A model generated the notes under the pieces. That model was not told the DNA's origin. It was given only the letters and a program-made list of their open reading frames with translations, and did not search any database. From positions 268,315-322,721 of the forward strand of contig JAJYFL010000002.1 in NCBI GenBank assembly GCA_021790935.1: a stretch of DNA of 54,407 bases, read 5' to 3'. The DNA is from a bacterium. Its GTDB lineage: Bacteria > Vulcanimicrobiota > Vulcanimicrobiia > Vulcanimicrobiales > Vulcanimicrobiaceae. Each line of letters opens with the position of its first letter. The stretch's first letter is position 1. The position numbers and the translations under genes were made by a program. Shown piece after piece: positions 16,215 to 25,349 of the stretch.

Positions 16215-18340
16215 CGATCCAGCCGCCGCAAACCGAAGGCGCTATCGACGAGGTCATCGCTAGAAGCCTGCGGCAGATCGTGCGGTTTCTGCGTTTCGAC
16301 GGCGCGGTTCTGTACTCGTGGGCGCCGGATCTCAACGTGCTGTGGCCGTTGACCAGTTGCGGCGATCTGTTCGGTCGCGTCCCTCCGGCTCTGCCGGATC
16401 TGGGCCTCGTGGGCGCGGCGTTCGGCTCGGCCGCCCCGCTGATCGCCGATCACGCAGTCATCGCCTCCATGGGCGAAGCCTGGCTGCAAGCCGAGAACGT
16501 TCGTACGGCAGTCGCGCTCCCACTCGGCGCCGGCGCGGAGACGATCGGCGTCTTGACGGTGTTCTCGCTGCGCGGCATCCACGTCGATCAGCAGATGCTG
16601 CGAGCCGTGAGCGTCTTCGCCAGGCAACTCAGCTCGGCCATGCGGCGCGCGCCGCTCCTTGCGACCGCCGATATCCAGCGTCGCCAGATCGAAGCGGTGA
16701 CGAAGATCGTCGCCGCCGCTGCGGCCGAGAAAATCGTCGACGAAACTGCGCTCTACGATACGATGGCCTGCGAAGCGCGGCTGTTGACCGGCGCGCATGC
16801 CGTCATGTTCTTGCGTTCGGAGCGGCTCTACGCATTTCGGGAGAACCGGCACGCGACGCCGGCGCGCCGCTGGCGCCTGCGTTCGTTCCATCGGCGCGCT
16901 CGCGCGCCGGCAAGGGTACCACGTACCGTTCTACGCAGCGAGCCGGTAGCGCAGAATCTTACGCTCGCGCTGGTGTGGCGCAGTTCGTTTATGCCCACAG
17001 ATCAGCAGCGGCGACTCGTGGAGTTGATCGCGAATGCCGTTTCGGCCGTCGAGGGACTGCGGGTGCGCGTGGCGATGGCCGAGCAAACTCGGCGAGCGCA
17101 GTACCTCTTCGACGTAAGCCGGGCACTTTCGGCCTCGCTCGATCTCCAGGTCGTGCTCGAACAGGTGCAAAAATTATTCGTACCGTCGAGTGCCGATTGC
17201 ATCGCCGTCTTCACGCCGTACGCGCGGGGCGACGATGCCGACGCCGTCGCGCGGGTTTTTGGGAATGCCCCGAGCCTCCTGAACGATGCCGTGGGCTCGG
17301 TCTCGATGGCCGGCGCAGAGGCAACGGGACGTTACACGTGCGAACGGTTCGAGCCGCCGCTCGAGGGAGATATTGCCGAGGCGGTGATCGTGCCGATGGT
17401 CAGTGAAGGGCGTGGGATCGGCAGCGTCGGCTTTGGGCGCTCGACCGCACGCGGCTCGGCCGGTCCCGAAGATTCGGCGCTGTACGTTGAATTGGCTTCG
17501 TACGCGGCCGCGGCAATCACCAACGTCGCATCGTTTCGCAAGGAGCGCGATATCGCGGATATTCTGCAGCACGCCTTGCTCCCGACCGTGCTGCCGGTCG
17601 ACCCACGCGTGCTCTTCGCCGCCGCATACGTGCCGGCCGGCGCTCAGGCACACGTCGGCGGCGACTGGTACGACGTATTCATGCTGGATAACGATCGGTT
17701 CGCGGTATCGATCGGCGACGTTTGCGGACACGGAACGTATGCCGCGGTCACGATGAACGTCGTCCGCTTGGCGCTCCGGACGGCGGCACTTGGCGAGCAG
17801 GATCCGTTGCGGGTGATCGAGCGCGCAGACGCGGTACTTGGGCTGGAACGGGAGCCGCCGATGGTGACCGCGATCTACGGCATCGTCGATCTGAAGCGCA
17901 GGGCCTTTTCATATGCGTGCGCGGGCCATCTCCCGCCGCTGCTCGTGAAGTGCGACGGGTCGATGGCAACGCTGCCGACGTTCGGCGTTCCGCTGGGAAT
18001 AGGCTTCACCAGCGAGCGAAAGCGTTTCGAAACGGTGCTCGCACCGGGAGATACGCTGGTGCTCTACACGGATGGTTTGGTGGAATACGCGCGCGATAGC
18101 CTAGAGGGCGACCGGCGTTTACACGAATTGCTGCAAACGCTCATCGATCGCGGGTCGCACGCGACGCTCGCCGGCGATCTGCACGCGGTGACCTTCGGCA
18201 GCGGTGCCGTGCAGTCCGACGACGTTGCGGTGCTCACGATGTCGCTGCGCCCCGCGGAGCGGGCGACACCTTGGGAGATGCTGTCGGTTCCGTCCTCGCT
18301 ACCCGCTCCGCGCGAGCGTCAAGTCCCGGAGATGCGGTAA
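16211..18340 (+). CDS. GAF-domain PP2C (RsbU/SpoIIE-type) phosphatase
   Basis: The 709-residue protein has an N-terminal GAF domain (about 10-150), a second GAF-like region (about 175-290), a third (about 300-445), and a C-terminal SpoIIE/RsbU-type PP2C domain (about 455-690). PP2C motifs are clear: HVGGDWYDVF, SIGDVCGHGTYA, CAGHLPPLLV, VLYTDGLVEYA and SDDVAVLTM. These enzymes dephosphorylate anti-anti-sigma factors in partner-switching stress control. The 4-base overlap with the CheB-CheR fusion suggests one signalling unit. About residues 214-250 are unusually Arg-rich and may be frame-scrambled (see findings). Confidence 0.88.
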   Translation: MTIQPPQTEGAIDEVIARSLRQIVRFLRFDGAVLYSWAPDLNVLWPLTSCGDLFGRVPPALPDLGLVGAAFGSAAPLIADHAVIASMGEAWLQAENVRTAVALPLGAGAETIGVLTVFSLRGIHVDQQMLRAVSVFARQLSSAMRRAPLLATADIQRRQIEAVTKIVAAAAAEKIVDETALYDTMACEARLLTGAHAVMFLRSERLYAFRENRHATPARRWRLRSFHRRARAPARVPRTVLRSEPVAQNLTLALVWRSSFMPTDQQRRLVELIANAVSAVEGLRVRVAMAEQTRRAQYLFDVSRALSASLDLQVVLEQVQKLFVPSSADCIAVFTPYARGDDADAVARVFGNAPSLLNDAVGSVSMAGAEATGRYTCERFEPPLEGDIAEAVIVPMVSEGRGIGSVGFGRSTARGSAGPEDSALYVELASYAAAAITNVASFRKERDIADILQHALLPTVLPVDPRVLFAAAYVPAGAQAHVGGDWYDVFMLDNDRFAVSIGDVCGHGTYAAVTMNVVRLALRTAALGEQDPLRVIERADAVLGLEREPPMVTAIYGIVDLKRRAFSYACAGHLPPLLVKCDGSMATLPTFGVPLGIGFTSERKRFETVLAPGDTLVLYTDGLVEYARDSLEGDRRLHELLQTLIDRGSHATLAGDLHAVTFGSGAVQSDDVAVLTMSLRPAERATPWEMLSVPSSLPAPRERQVPEMR

Positions 18341-18369
18341 ACTCGATGCGGTAAACTCGATTCGGTAAC
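18331..18369 (+). repeat. short tandem repeat across the phosphatase stop codon
   Basis: GATGCGGTAAACTC occurs at 18331 and 18345, and a third degenerate unit starts GATTCGGTAAC. The first copy contains the stop codon (ATG CGG TAA) of the phosphatase gene. Confidence 0.8.
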
Positions 18370-18448
18370 GGTTCCGTCGCCCGTTCGCAATCGGCGCGGC
18401 GCGCCACCGTCCCAGGCGAAAACCGATAACGATGCCGCGGCCTTTAAT

Positions 18449-18524
18449 TGGTAGCCCCAACCGGATTCGAACCGGTGTTACCGCCGTGAGAGGGCGGCGT
18501 CCTAGGCCTCTAGACGATAGGGCC
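18449..18524 (-). tRNA. tRNA-Glu (anticodon CTC)
   Basis: The 76-nt cloverleaf on the minus strand has a 7-bp acceptor (GGCCCTA / TGGGGCT, with G:U pairs), an anticodon stem CCGCC/GGCGG with loop CTCTCAC, a T-arm containing GGTTCGAATCC, and an encoded CCA. It reads GAG. Confidence 0.95.
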
Positions 18525-18525
18525 A

Positions 18526-18599
18526 TGGCTCCCGGTCATGGACTCGAACCACGATAAGCAGAGTCAGAGTCTGCTGTCCTACCATTAGACGAACCGGGA
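18526..18599 (-). tRNA. tRNA-Gln (anticodon CTG)
   Basis: The 74-nt cloverleaf on the minus strand has acceptor TCCCGGT / ACCGGGA, anticodon stem GCAGA/TCTGC with loop CTCTGAC, T-arm GGTTCGAGTCC, discriminator G and an encoded CCA. It reads CAG. It lies 1 base from tRNA-Glu, so the pair is surely one transcript. Confidence 0.95.
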
Positions 18600-18719
18600 A
18601 CAACGTGCGCCGAGAAAGACGCTCGACGCCTATACTACATAAACTTCCGGCGTCCTGGCAAGCCACCTTCGGGCGCGCTCGCGGCGGGAATACGCCCGGG
18701 GCCCGGCGGAGTTAGCGGA

Positions 18720-19793
18720 GTGCAGGCAATCGTTTTGGTGGGCGGGGAAGGGACGCGCTTGCGTCCCTTGACGTACGGTACGCCCAAGCCGATGGTGCCG
18801 ATCGTGAACGTTCCATTTCTGGCGCGCACCCTCGAGCGGCTCTACGAGGCCGGCATTCGCGATGTCATCCTCCCTGCCGGCTACATGCCGGGCGCGATCA
18901 CGGAGTACTTCGGCGACGGCTCCCGCTTGGGCATGAAGATCACCTACGTCATCGAGGAGGTGCCGCTGGGGACGGCCGGCGCCGTCAAGAACGTGGAGAA
19001 TCACATCACCGGCCCGTTCTTCGTGCTCAACGGCGACGTGCTCACAAGCCTCGACCTCACGGCGATGATGCGCTACCACGGCGAGAAGGGCGGGCTTGGG
19101 GCGCTGCATCTCATCAAAGTCGACGACCCCTCGGCCTTCGGATGCGTGGTCCACGATGCGGTGGGGCGCATCACGCGTTTTGTAGAGAAACCGCCCAAGG
19201 GAAGCGAGCCAACCGACGAGGTGAACGCCGGGACCTATCTCTTCGAGCGGGCCGTGCTCGATCTGATCCCCCCCGGCCGAAACGTCTCCATCGAGCGCGA
19301 GACCTTTCCACGCCTGCTCGCCGAGGGGTACCCGCTCTACGCCTATACGACGGCGGACTACTGGATCGACCTGGGCCGTCCGGAGCACTACCTGCAGGCG
19401 CATCGAGATATGCTGGCGGGAGCGATGCCCTTTCGGCCGGATGCTGGCTCGAGCGAGGTCGCCGCTCGTGGCGCAGGGATCGTGCCGCCGGTGCATCTGG
19501 GCGCCGGCGTGAGCATCGACCCGAGCGCGACGGTCGGTCCTCACGTGGTCCTCGGCCCGGGCTGCCGCATCGGGCGCAATGCCGTCGTGCGGGGCTCCGT
19601 GCTGTGGGACGGCGTGACCGTGGGTGACGGTGCCGTGATCGACGAGAGCATCGTGGCGAGCCGTTCCAGCATCGGCGCTGGGGCCAGCATCGGTGCCGGC
19701 AGCGTCATCGGTCACGATATGGTCATCGCCCCAGGAAGCATCGTCGAACCCGGCGGCCGCCGGGGCCCGGCCGCCCCGGCCGTCGCCGGCTAG
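18720..19793 (+). CDS. sugar-phosphate nucleotidyltransferase with left-handed beta-helix (paralogue 1)
   Basis: The N-terminal NTP-transferase domain (about 1-235) begins with the activation loop VLVGGEGTRLRPLT and has KPMVPIVN, FVLNGDVLTSLDL and FVEKPPKGSEPTDEVNAG. The C-terminal 110 residues form a left-handed beta-helix with hexapeptide repeats (IDPSATVGPHVVLGPGCRIG). It joins a nucleotide to a sugar-1-phosphate; mannose-1-phosphate guanylyltransferase or glucose-1-phosphate thymidylyl/uridylyltransferase are the likely options and cannot be separated here. GTG at 18720 is the start. A second paralogue is at 29226. It probably feeds the glycosyltransferase downstream. Confidence 0.87.
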   Translation: MQAIVLVGGEGTRLRPLTYGTPKPMVPIVNVPFLARTLERLYEAGIRDVILPAGYMPGAITEYFGDGSRLGMKITYVIEEVPLGTAGAVKNVENHITGPFFVLNGDVLTSLDLTAMMRYHGEKGGLGALHLIKVDDPSAFGCVVHDAVGRITRFVEKPPKGSEPTDEVNAGTYLFERAVLDLIPPGRNVSIERETFPRLLAEGYPLYAYTTADYWIDLGRPEHYLQAHRDMLAGAMPFRPDAGSSEVAARGAGIVPPVHLGAGVSIDPSATVGPHVVLGPGCRIGRNAVVRGSVLWDGVTVGDGAVIDESIVASRSSIGAGASIGAGSVIGHDMVIAPGSIVEPGGRRGPAAPAVAG

Positions 19794-19796
19794 GCT

Positions 19797-19966
19797 CCTA
19801 GGAGTTTGTCTGACTTGGGCCGTTTCCGAATCCGGAGGCGATTTTTGTTCGAAGACGAGGCGCGAAGAAGGAGCGAAGCCGTAGCTTCGTGACTGATGAG
19901 CAACGATGTATTCGGCAAAAAGCGACCCGGAGACGGAAACGCGCTCAAGGCAGACAAACTCCTAAG
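19797..19966 (-). mobile_element. TA-flanked 169-bp palindromic-ended repeat, copy 4 (opposite orientation)
   Basis: The ends are CTAGGAGTTTGTCTGACTTG and a near-perfect inverted match (GGCAGACAAACTCCTAAG), with TA at each edge. The core is the reverse complement of copies 1-3, with the same CGAAGC-TACG-GCTTCG stem. Its end sequence differs from copy 1 but equals the solo end at 40579. It lies between the sugar nucleotidyltransferase and the glycosyltransferase. Confidence 0.85.
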
Positions 19967-20048
19967 GCCAAACGGAAGGTTTGTCCTCCACGGAAGGCGG
20001 GAATAGAGATAAGGCCTCGTTTCCTCTGCTGGCGTTGGGAGTTTACCG

Positions 20049-21248
20049 GTGATTGGTCTTGCTGCGGACGCCCTTTCCGTGGTCTCCGCGCCGCACACGC
20101 TCTTCCTTGGGTCGTTTCCGCCCCGAGAGTGCGGCATTGCGACCTTTACCAAGGATGTGGTCGACTCGTTCGACCGCGCCTTCGGGATGCGTAGCGACAT
20201 CGTCGCGATCGACGAGCCGGGCGGTGAGGTTCGCCGGTATGGGCGCGAGGTCGTCGCCCGCTTGGAAGAGCAGGATCGCCGGTCGTATGCCGAGATCGCA
20301 CGGCGCATCAACGAGCACCCGGCCGAGTTGGTGAACATTCAGCACGAATACGGCTTGTTCGGCGGCGAACGCGGCGAGTGGCTGCTCGATGCCCTGGATG
20401 CTATCGAGAAACCGGTCGTGGTGACGCTGCACACCGTGCTGCCGGAGCCCGATGCGACGATGCTCCGCGTAACCCGCGCGATCGGCGAGCGAGCCTCCGC
20501 GGTCGTCGCCCTCTCCGAAACCGGAAGAGAACTCCTCGAAAGCGCCTACGGCATCGACCGGTCCAAACTGCGCGTCATTCACCACGGCGTTCCGGACGTT
20601 CCGTTTCACGACACGGATGCGGCGAAAGCCTCGTTCGGGATCGGCCAGCGCCTGGTGATCTCGACCTTCGGCCTAATCAACCGCGGCAAAGGCCTGGAAT
20701 ACGCCATCGAAGCGATGCGCGCCGTGGTGCGGGAGCATCCCGAAGCGCTCTATCTCATCTTGGGGCAGACCCACCCGGTGGTGCGGCGCCACGAAGGCGA
20801 ATCGTATCGCGAATCGCTGCTCGAACTCGTGCGCGCGTACGGCCTGCAACGCAACGTGCAGCTCGTCGACAAGTACCTCGATTTCGACGAGTTGGTCGCC
20901 TATCTCGGTGCGACCGATATCTACCTGACGCCGTATCTCAATCCCGTGCAGATCGTCAGCGGCACCCTGGCCTATGCGGTCGGCTGCGGCAAGGCGATCG
21001 TCTCCACGCCGTACCTGTACGCGCAGGAGCTGCTCTCCAGTAGCCGCGGTTTTCTCTGCCGGTTCCGCGACGCGTCTTCGATCGCGCAGAACCTCATCGG
21101 ACTGCTCGAAGATCCCTCGCTCCGCCGCGCAACCGAGCGCCGCGCGTACCGTTTCGGGCGGCAGATGACGTGGCCGCACGTCTCGATCGAGTACGGTAAA
21201 CTCTTTTTCGATCTCGCGCCGCAGATGGAGCTGGTGCCCTCTGCGTAG
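20049..21248 (+). CDS. GT4-type glycosyltransferase
   Basis: The 399-residue GT-B fold protein of family GT4 transfers a sugar from a nucleotide donor. The N-terminal Rossmann half starts with FLGSFPPRECGIATFTKDVV (glycine-rich acceptor loop) and has VNIQHEYGLFGGERGEWL and VVTLHTVLPEP. The C-terminal half has VISTFGLINRGKGLEYAIEA, YLILGQTHPVV and the late YLTPYLNPVQIVSGTLAYAVG, whose usual ExxxxxxE pair is partly replaced. GTG at 20049 follows GGGAG. Its stop is within 40 bp of a six-hairpin glycosidase-type gene. Both probably serve surface or storage polysaccharide. Confidence 0.87.
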   Translation: MIGLAADALSVVSAPHTLFLGSFPPRECGIATFTKDVVDSFDRAFGMRSDIVAIDEPGGEVRRYGREVVARLEEQDRRSYAEIARRINEHPAELVNIQHEYGLFGGERGEWLLDALDAIEKPVVVTLHTVLPEPDATMLRVTRAIGERASAVVALSETGRELLESAYGIDRSKLRVIHHGVPDVPFHDTDAAKASFGIGQRLVISTFGLINRGKGLEYAIEAMRAVVREHPEALYLILGQTHPVVRRHEGESYRESLLELVRAYGLQRNVQLVDKYLDFDELVAYLGATDIYLTPYLNPVQIVSGTLAYAVGCGKAIVSTPYLYAQELLSSSRGFLCRFRDASSIAQNLIGLLEDPSLRRATERRAYRFGRQMTWPHVSIEYGKLFFDLAPQMELVPSA

Positions 21249-21285
21249 GAAAGACGAGCCGTACCCGCCTCCGTCGCTCGAGCAC

Positions 21286-22314
21286 TTGGCGGCGTTAAGC
21301 GACGATACGGGGATCATCCAGCATGCGACGCACGACGTGCCGAACCGCTCGACCGGGTACTGCACGGACGACGTGGCGCGCGCGTATGCCGTCGCGCTCG
21401 CGGCGCTCGAAGCGGAGCCGCAGAGCGCGGTCGCAGCGCGCATGGCGACGACCTACCTGGCGTTCTTGCACGACGCTCAGACCGCTGACGGCCGCTTCCA
21501 TAACTTCATGGGTTTCGATCGGGCGTGGCTCGACACGGTGGGGAGCGAAGATTCGTTCGGGCGCGCGATGCGCGCGCTTGGGTACGCCATGCGTTACGCG
21601 CCGCGAGCGAGCTGGCGCAGCGTTTCGAAGCAGCTGTTCGACCGCGCTTGCGGCGCACTCGACTCGCTTTCGTACCCGCGGGCGCGAGCCTACGCGCTGG
21701 TAGGGCTGGCGGATGCCTGGGAGGCCGAGGGGCGCCCCGAGGGCAGCCGATCTTACGCTGTGGCGATGCGGGCGCAGGCGGATGCGCTCAAGGCGTGCTA
21801 CATGGACGCGCGAGACGGCGGTTGGCAGTGGTTCGAGGAGTCGCTGACCTACGACAACGCACGCCTGCCGGAGGCGATGCTGCGCGCCGGTCTCGCGTTG
21901 CGCGACGACGAATTGGTCGCGATCGGGCTGCGCACGTTCGGCTTCTACGAACGCACGACCGTGGAGCACGGCATCTTCGTGCCGATCGGAAACGACGGCT
22001 GGTACCGGCGCGGCGGTCCCCGCGCGCGCTACGGCCAGCAGCCGCTGGAGGCCGCCGCGCTTATCGATGCGGCCCTGGCCGCCCGCGAAGCGACCGGCGA
22101 CCCGGCCTTCGGCGCGGCGGCGCAGGTCGGGCTCGAGTGGTTTTACGGGCGCAACAGCGCCGGCGCGGTGCTCGTCCGTCGCGGCGGCTGCGCCGACGGC
22201 ATCGAGGCCTCCGGACCCAGCGCAAACATGGGTGCGGAGTCGACGCTTGCGTATCTCGCGAGCTCCTACGCACTGCAGATTCGCCCCGTGAAGGTGCTCG
22301 AAGTCGCCCGGTAG
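21286..22314 (+). CDS. (alpha/alpha)6-barrel protein linked to the glycosyltransferase
   Basis: The all-helical protein of about 342 residues has motifs seen in glycosyltransferase-associated six-hairpin domains: ALSDDTGIIQHATHDVPNRS followed by TGYCTDDVARAYA, FHNFMGFDRAWLD, WQWFEESLTYDNARLPEAM and IFVPIGNDGWYRRGG. It may act on mannosides or glucans; activity is not proven. The TTG at 21286 is the first normal start codon in frame. The family-like sequence RRKDEPYPPPSLEHL lies just upstream in frame, so translation may begin at CTG 21241, which has GGAG 10 bases before it. It is probably co-transcribed with the GT4 gene. Confidence 0.75.
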   Translation: MAALSDDTGIIQHATHDVPNRSTGYCTDDVARAYAVALAALEAEPQSAVAARMATTYLAFLHDAQTADGRFHNFMGFDRAWLDTVGSEDSFGRAMRALGYAMRYAPRASWRSVSKQLFDRACGALDSLSYPRARAYALVGLADAWEAEGRPEGSRSYAVAMRAQADALKACYMDARDGGWQWFEESLTYDNARLPEAMLRAGLALRDDELVAIGLRTFGFYERTTVEHGIFVPIGNDGWYRRGGPRARYGQQPLEAAALIDAALAAREATGDPAFGAAAQVGLEWFYGRNSAGAVLVRRGGCADGIEASGPSANMGAESTLAYLASSYALQIRPVKVLEVAR

Positions 22315-22379
22315 CGTCGCCCGGAGTCTCTCCGACGCACTCCTAGGCCGTTTTTGCGCGCCCGTCGAATACCTATAGC

Positions 22380-24536
22380 ATGATCCTGGAGACCGAGACC
22401 CTCAACGACGTACAATCTGCCGCCGTTCGGCATACGAATGGCCCTTGCTTGATATTCGCCGGTGCCGGCAGCGGGAAGACGCGCGTCCTCACCCACCGCA
22501 TCGCCTATCTCCTCAACGAGTTGAACGTCTCGCCGGATCGCATTCTCGCCGTGACCTTCACCAATAAGGCGGCGGGGGAGATGAAGCGGCGCCTCGAGCG
22601 CATGGTCGGTGCGGCCGCGCGCGATCTGTGGGTCGGCACCTTTCACGCGATGTGCGTGCGCATCTTGCGCCGCGACGGCGCACGGGCGGGCATCTCGCCG
22701 AACTTCGCCATCATCGACGATACGGACCAGCGCCAGATCGTTCGCGAGATCGTCGCCGATCTGGATTACGACGAGCGGCAGGTCGCACCGGGCGCCGCGC
22801 TGACCGAGATCAGCCGGGCCAAGAACGCCTTGATCTGGCCGGACCAGTACAGCGAGAAGAATAGCTCGGCGATCGGCGAGCGTTTCGGCAAGGTCTACGA
22901 GGAGTATCAGCGCCGCCTGCACGAGTCCAACAGCTTGGATTTCGACGACCTGATCGTGAGAACGATCGAGCTGCTCGAAAAGGACGCGGCCTCGCGCAAG
23001 AAATGGCGCAAGCAGTTTCAGTACGTGCTGGTCGACGAGTACCAGGATATTAATTTCGCACAGTACCGGCTCATCTCGATGCTGGCTGCCGACCACAAGA
23101 ACGTCACGGTCGTCGGCGACGACGATCAGTCGATCTACTCGTGGCGCGGCAGCGACTATCGCATGATCCTGCGCTTCGAGGAGGATTTCCCGGGAGCTAC
23201 GGTCTTCAAACTCGAGGAAAATTATCGCAGCTCGCAGCGGATCGTCGACGTCGCCAACGCGCTGGTCGCCAACAACAAGACGCGTGCGCCCAAGACGCTG
23301 CATACCAAGCGCGCCGAAGGCGAGCCGGTCTCGGCCTACGGTGCCGATACGGAGCGTTCCGAAGCCCGTTACGTCGTCGAGAAGATCAAGGAGCTCGTTC
23401 GAGACGGCTCCGCCTATAAGGATTTCTCGATCCTCTACCGCACCAACGCGCAGTCGCGCGTCTTTGAAGAGGCGCTGCTCTCCGAAGGCATACCGTATCG
23501 CGTCGTCGGCGGGGTTGGCTTCTACGCGCGCAGCGAGATCAAAGATATCATCGCCTACTTGCGCTACGTCATGAACCCTGCGGACGCGCTGGCGTTCAAG
23601 CGCATCGTCAACGTTCCCAGGCGCAGCATCGGCCAGCAGACGCTCGCAAGCCTGGTGCAGTTTGCCACGGCGGCGCACACGTCGGTCGGCGAGGCGATCT
23701 TCGACAAAGAACTCCTCAAACACGCCGTGCCGAAGAAGATTAGAGAGCTCGAGCGCTTTGCCGAGCTCGTCGCGGCGCTGCGCGAGCGCCTCGGTAACTG
23801 TTCGATCGCCGATCTGCTGATCGCCGTGATGGAGGACTCGGGCTATCTGCGCGAGTTGCGCAACGAGGACACGGTCGACGCCCGCGCTCGGCTCGAGAAC
23901 CTCCAAGAGTTAGTCGGGGTGGCGCGCGAGTATGAAGCGACCGAGCCGGAGGCGACGCTGGCCGGCTTTCTCGCCAACATCGCGCTCGTCAGCGACCTGG
24001 ATACGCTCGACGACGACGCATCGTATGTGACGCTGATGACCCTCCACGCTGCGAAAGGCCTGGAGTTTCCGAACGTCTTTCTCACGGGCATGGAGGAGGG
24101 CGTCTTCCCGCACAGCCGAGCGCTCGTCGATACGGTCGAACTAGAAGAAGAACGCCGCCTCGCCTACGTTGGCGTGACGCGCGCGATGGACCGCCTCTTC
24201 CTCTCCTACGCCGAACGGCGAACGCTCTTCGGCAACACCTTCGCTCATCCGAAATCGCGCTTCTTGGAAGAGATGCCCGAGATCGAGATGCTGGGCGGCG
24301 TGGTCTTACCGCGGCCGGCCGGTGGGCGCTGGCGCGAGGTCGCGATCCACGAGAGCGCCGGTGCCGGCGTCGGCATGGATCTGCAACCGGGCGACCGCGT
24401 ACGGCACCCGAAGTGGGGCGAGGGGAAGATCGCCAACGTCATCGGTGCGGGGGGCGACGGCCTCGTGACCATTAACTTTCCGAACGTCGGGCAGAAGATG
24501 GTCATGCTCAAGTACGCGCCGCTCGAAAAAATCTAG
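22380..24536 (+). CDS. pcrA: UvrD/PcrA-type superfamily 1 DNA helicase
   Basis: The 718-residue ATP-dependent 3'-5' helicase acts in DNA repair and clearing of replication and transcription conflicts. It has the Q motif (LNDVQSAA), Walker A (FAGAGSGKTR, about 27-36), motif Ia (VTFTNKAAGEMKRRL), motif II DEYQD (about 219), motif III DDQSIYSWRG, motif IV EENYRSS, motif V (TLHAAKGLEF) and motif VI (YVGVTRAMDRL). The C-terminal domain ends in a PcrA-like Tudor fold (DRVRHPKWGEGKI). The symbol reflects family similarity. It is followed 20 bp on by dapB. Confidence 0.93.
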   Translation: MILETETLNDVQSAAVRHTNGPCLIFAGAGSGKTRVLTHRIAYLLNELNVSPDRILAVTFTNKAAGEMKRRLERMVGAAARDLWVGTFHAMCVRILRRDGARAGISPNFAIIDDTDQRQIVREIVADLDYDERQVAPGAALTEISRAKNALIWPDQYSEKNSSAIGERFGKVYEEYQRRLHESNSLDFDDLIVRTIELLEKDAASRKKWRKQFQYVLVDEYQDINFAQYRLISMLAADHKNVTVVGDDDQSIYSWRGSDYRMILRFEEDFPGATVFKLEENYRSSQRIVDVANALVANNKTRAPKTLHTKRAEGEPVSAYGADTERSEARYVVEKIKELVRDGSAYKDFSILYRTNAQSRVFEEALLSEGIPYRVVGGVGFYARSEIKDIIAYLRYVMNPADALAFKRIVNVPRRSIGQQTLASLVQFATAAHTSVGEAIFDKELLKHAVPKKIRELERFAELVAALRERLGNCSIADLLIAVMEDSGYLRELRNEDTVDARARLENLQELVGVAREYEATEPEATLAGFLANIALVSDLDTLDDDASYVTLMTLHAAKGLEFPNVFLTGMEEGVFPHSRALVDTVELEEERRLAYVGVTRAMDRLFLSYAERRTLFGNTFAHPKSRFLEEMPEIEMLGGVVLPRPAGGRWREVAIHESAGAGVGMDLQPGDRVRHPKWGEGKIANVIGAGGDGLVTINFPNVGQKMVMLKYAPLEKI

Positions 24537-24556
24537 ATCCCGTAGCCGTTTGGCAG

Positions 24557-25282
24557 ATGATCAGAGTCGCCGTGGCAGGGGCGCTCGGGCGCATGGGGAC
24601 CATCGCGCGCTCGGCCGTGCGTGAAGCCGAGGGTCTCGAATACGCCGGCGGTTTCGCGCGCCTGTGCGTCCCCCAAGAGCGCATCGTCGACGATCTCGAA
24701 ACGCTGTTTGCCTCCGCTACGCCCGACGTGCTGGTCGACTTCACGACCTACCCTACGACCCTCGAGGTCGCGCATTCGGCCATAGCGCACGGCGTGAGCC
24801 CCGTCGTCGGTGCGACGGGCTGGAGCGATCGCGAGCGCGGCAAACTCGAGCTCGCCGCGGTCGAACGCGGCGTCGGCGCGATGCTCGTGCCGAACTTCGC
24901 GATCGGCGCGGTGCTGATGATGCGCTTCGCGGAAGAGGCGGCACGGTTCTTTCCCACGGCCGAGATCGTCGAGATCCACCACGACGGCAAACGCGATAAA
25001 CCCAGCGGAACGGCGAAGCTCACCGCCGAGCGCATCGCCGCGGCGGGCGGGCCGGCGGAGGTTCCGATTCATTCGGTGCGCTTACGCGGAGCCGTCGCGC
25101 ATCAGGAAGTGCTCTTCGGCAATACGGGCGAGGTGCTGACGATTCGGCACGATTCGCTTTCACGCGAATCGTTTGCCGCCGGTATCGTGTACGCGGTTCG
25201 GCACGTGCGCGAGCTGCGTGGACTCTCCGTGGGTCTGCAATTAGTAACCCATGGCCCGAAAGGGCCACATGGAAGCGGATGA
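24557..25282 (+). CDS. dapB: 4-hydroxy-tetrahydrodipicolinate reductase
   Basis: DapB reduces 4-hydroxy-tetrahydrodipicolinate with NAD(P)H in the lysine/DAP pathway. It has the Gly-rich nucleotide loop VAGALGRMG, VDFTTYPTT, VVGATGWS and the catalytic signature VEIHHDGKRDKPSGTA (paired His and Lys). Its 241 residues are at the short end of the family range. It begins the dapB-asd-lysC-dapA series. A TGGCCC-GAAA-GGGCCA hairpin (25252-25267) lies within its last codons. Confidence 0.92.
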   Translation: MIRVAVAGALGRMGTIARSAVREAEGLEYAGGFARLCVPQERIVDDLETLFASATPDVLVDFTTYPTTLEVAHSAIAHGVSPVVGATGWSDRERGKLELAAVERGVGAMLVPNFAIGAVLMMRFAEEAARFFPTAEIVEIHHDGKRDKPSGTAKLTAERIAAAGGPAEVPIHSVRLRGAVAHQEVLFGNTGEVLTIRHDSLSRESFAAGIVYAVRHVRELRGLSVGLQLVTHGPKGPHGSG

Positions 25283-25349
25283 AAATGCGCGAAGCGCGCA
25301 GCGCGGATGCGCCAGTTTCAGGTCAGTGACGATGTATGAGGGGGGTTCG

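Noticed and set aside
19820-19920. Hammerhead-ribozyme-like CTGATGAG in the 169-bp repeats (reverse orientation)
   Set aside because: CTGATGAG is present in the core, but the needed stem II and CGAAAC/cleavage-site arrangement is missing in all copies.
22335-22350. ACTCCTAG as another solo repeat end
   Set aside because: Only 8 bases match; expected by chance in this sequence.
22266-23906. 546-codon minus-strand ORF opposite the helicase
   Set aside because: It is a shadow of the helicase gene, whose motifs are complete.
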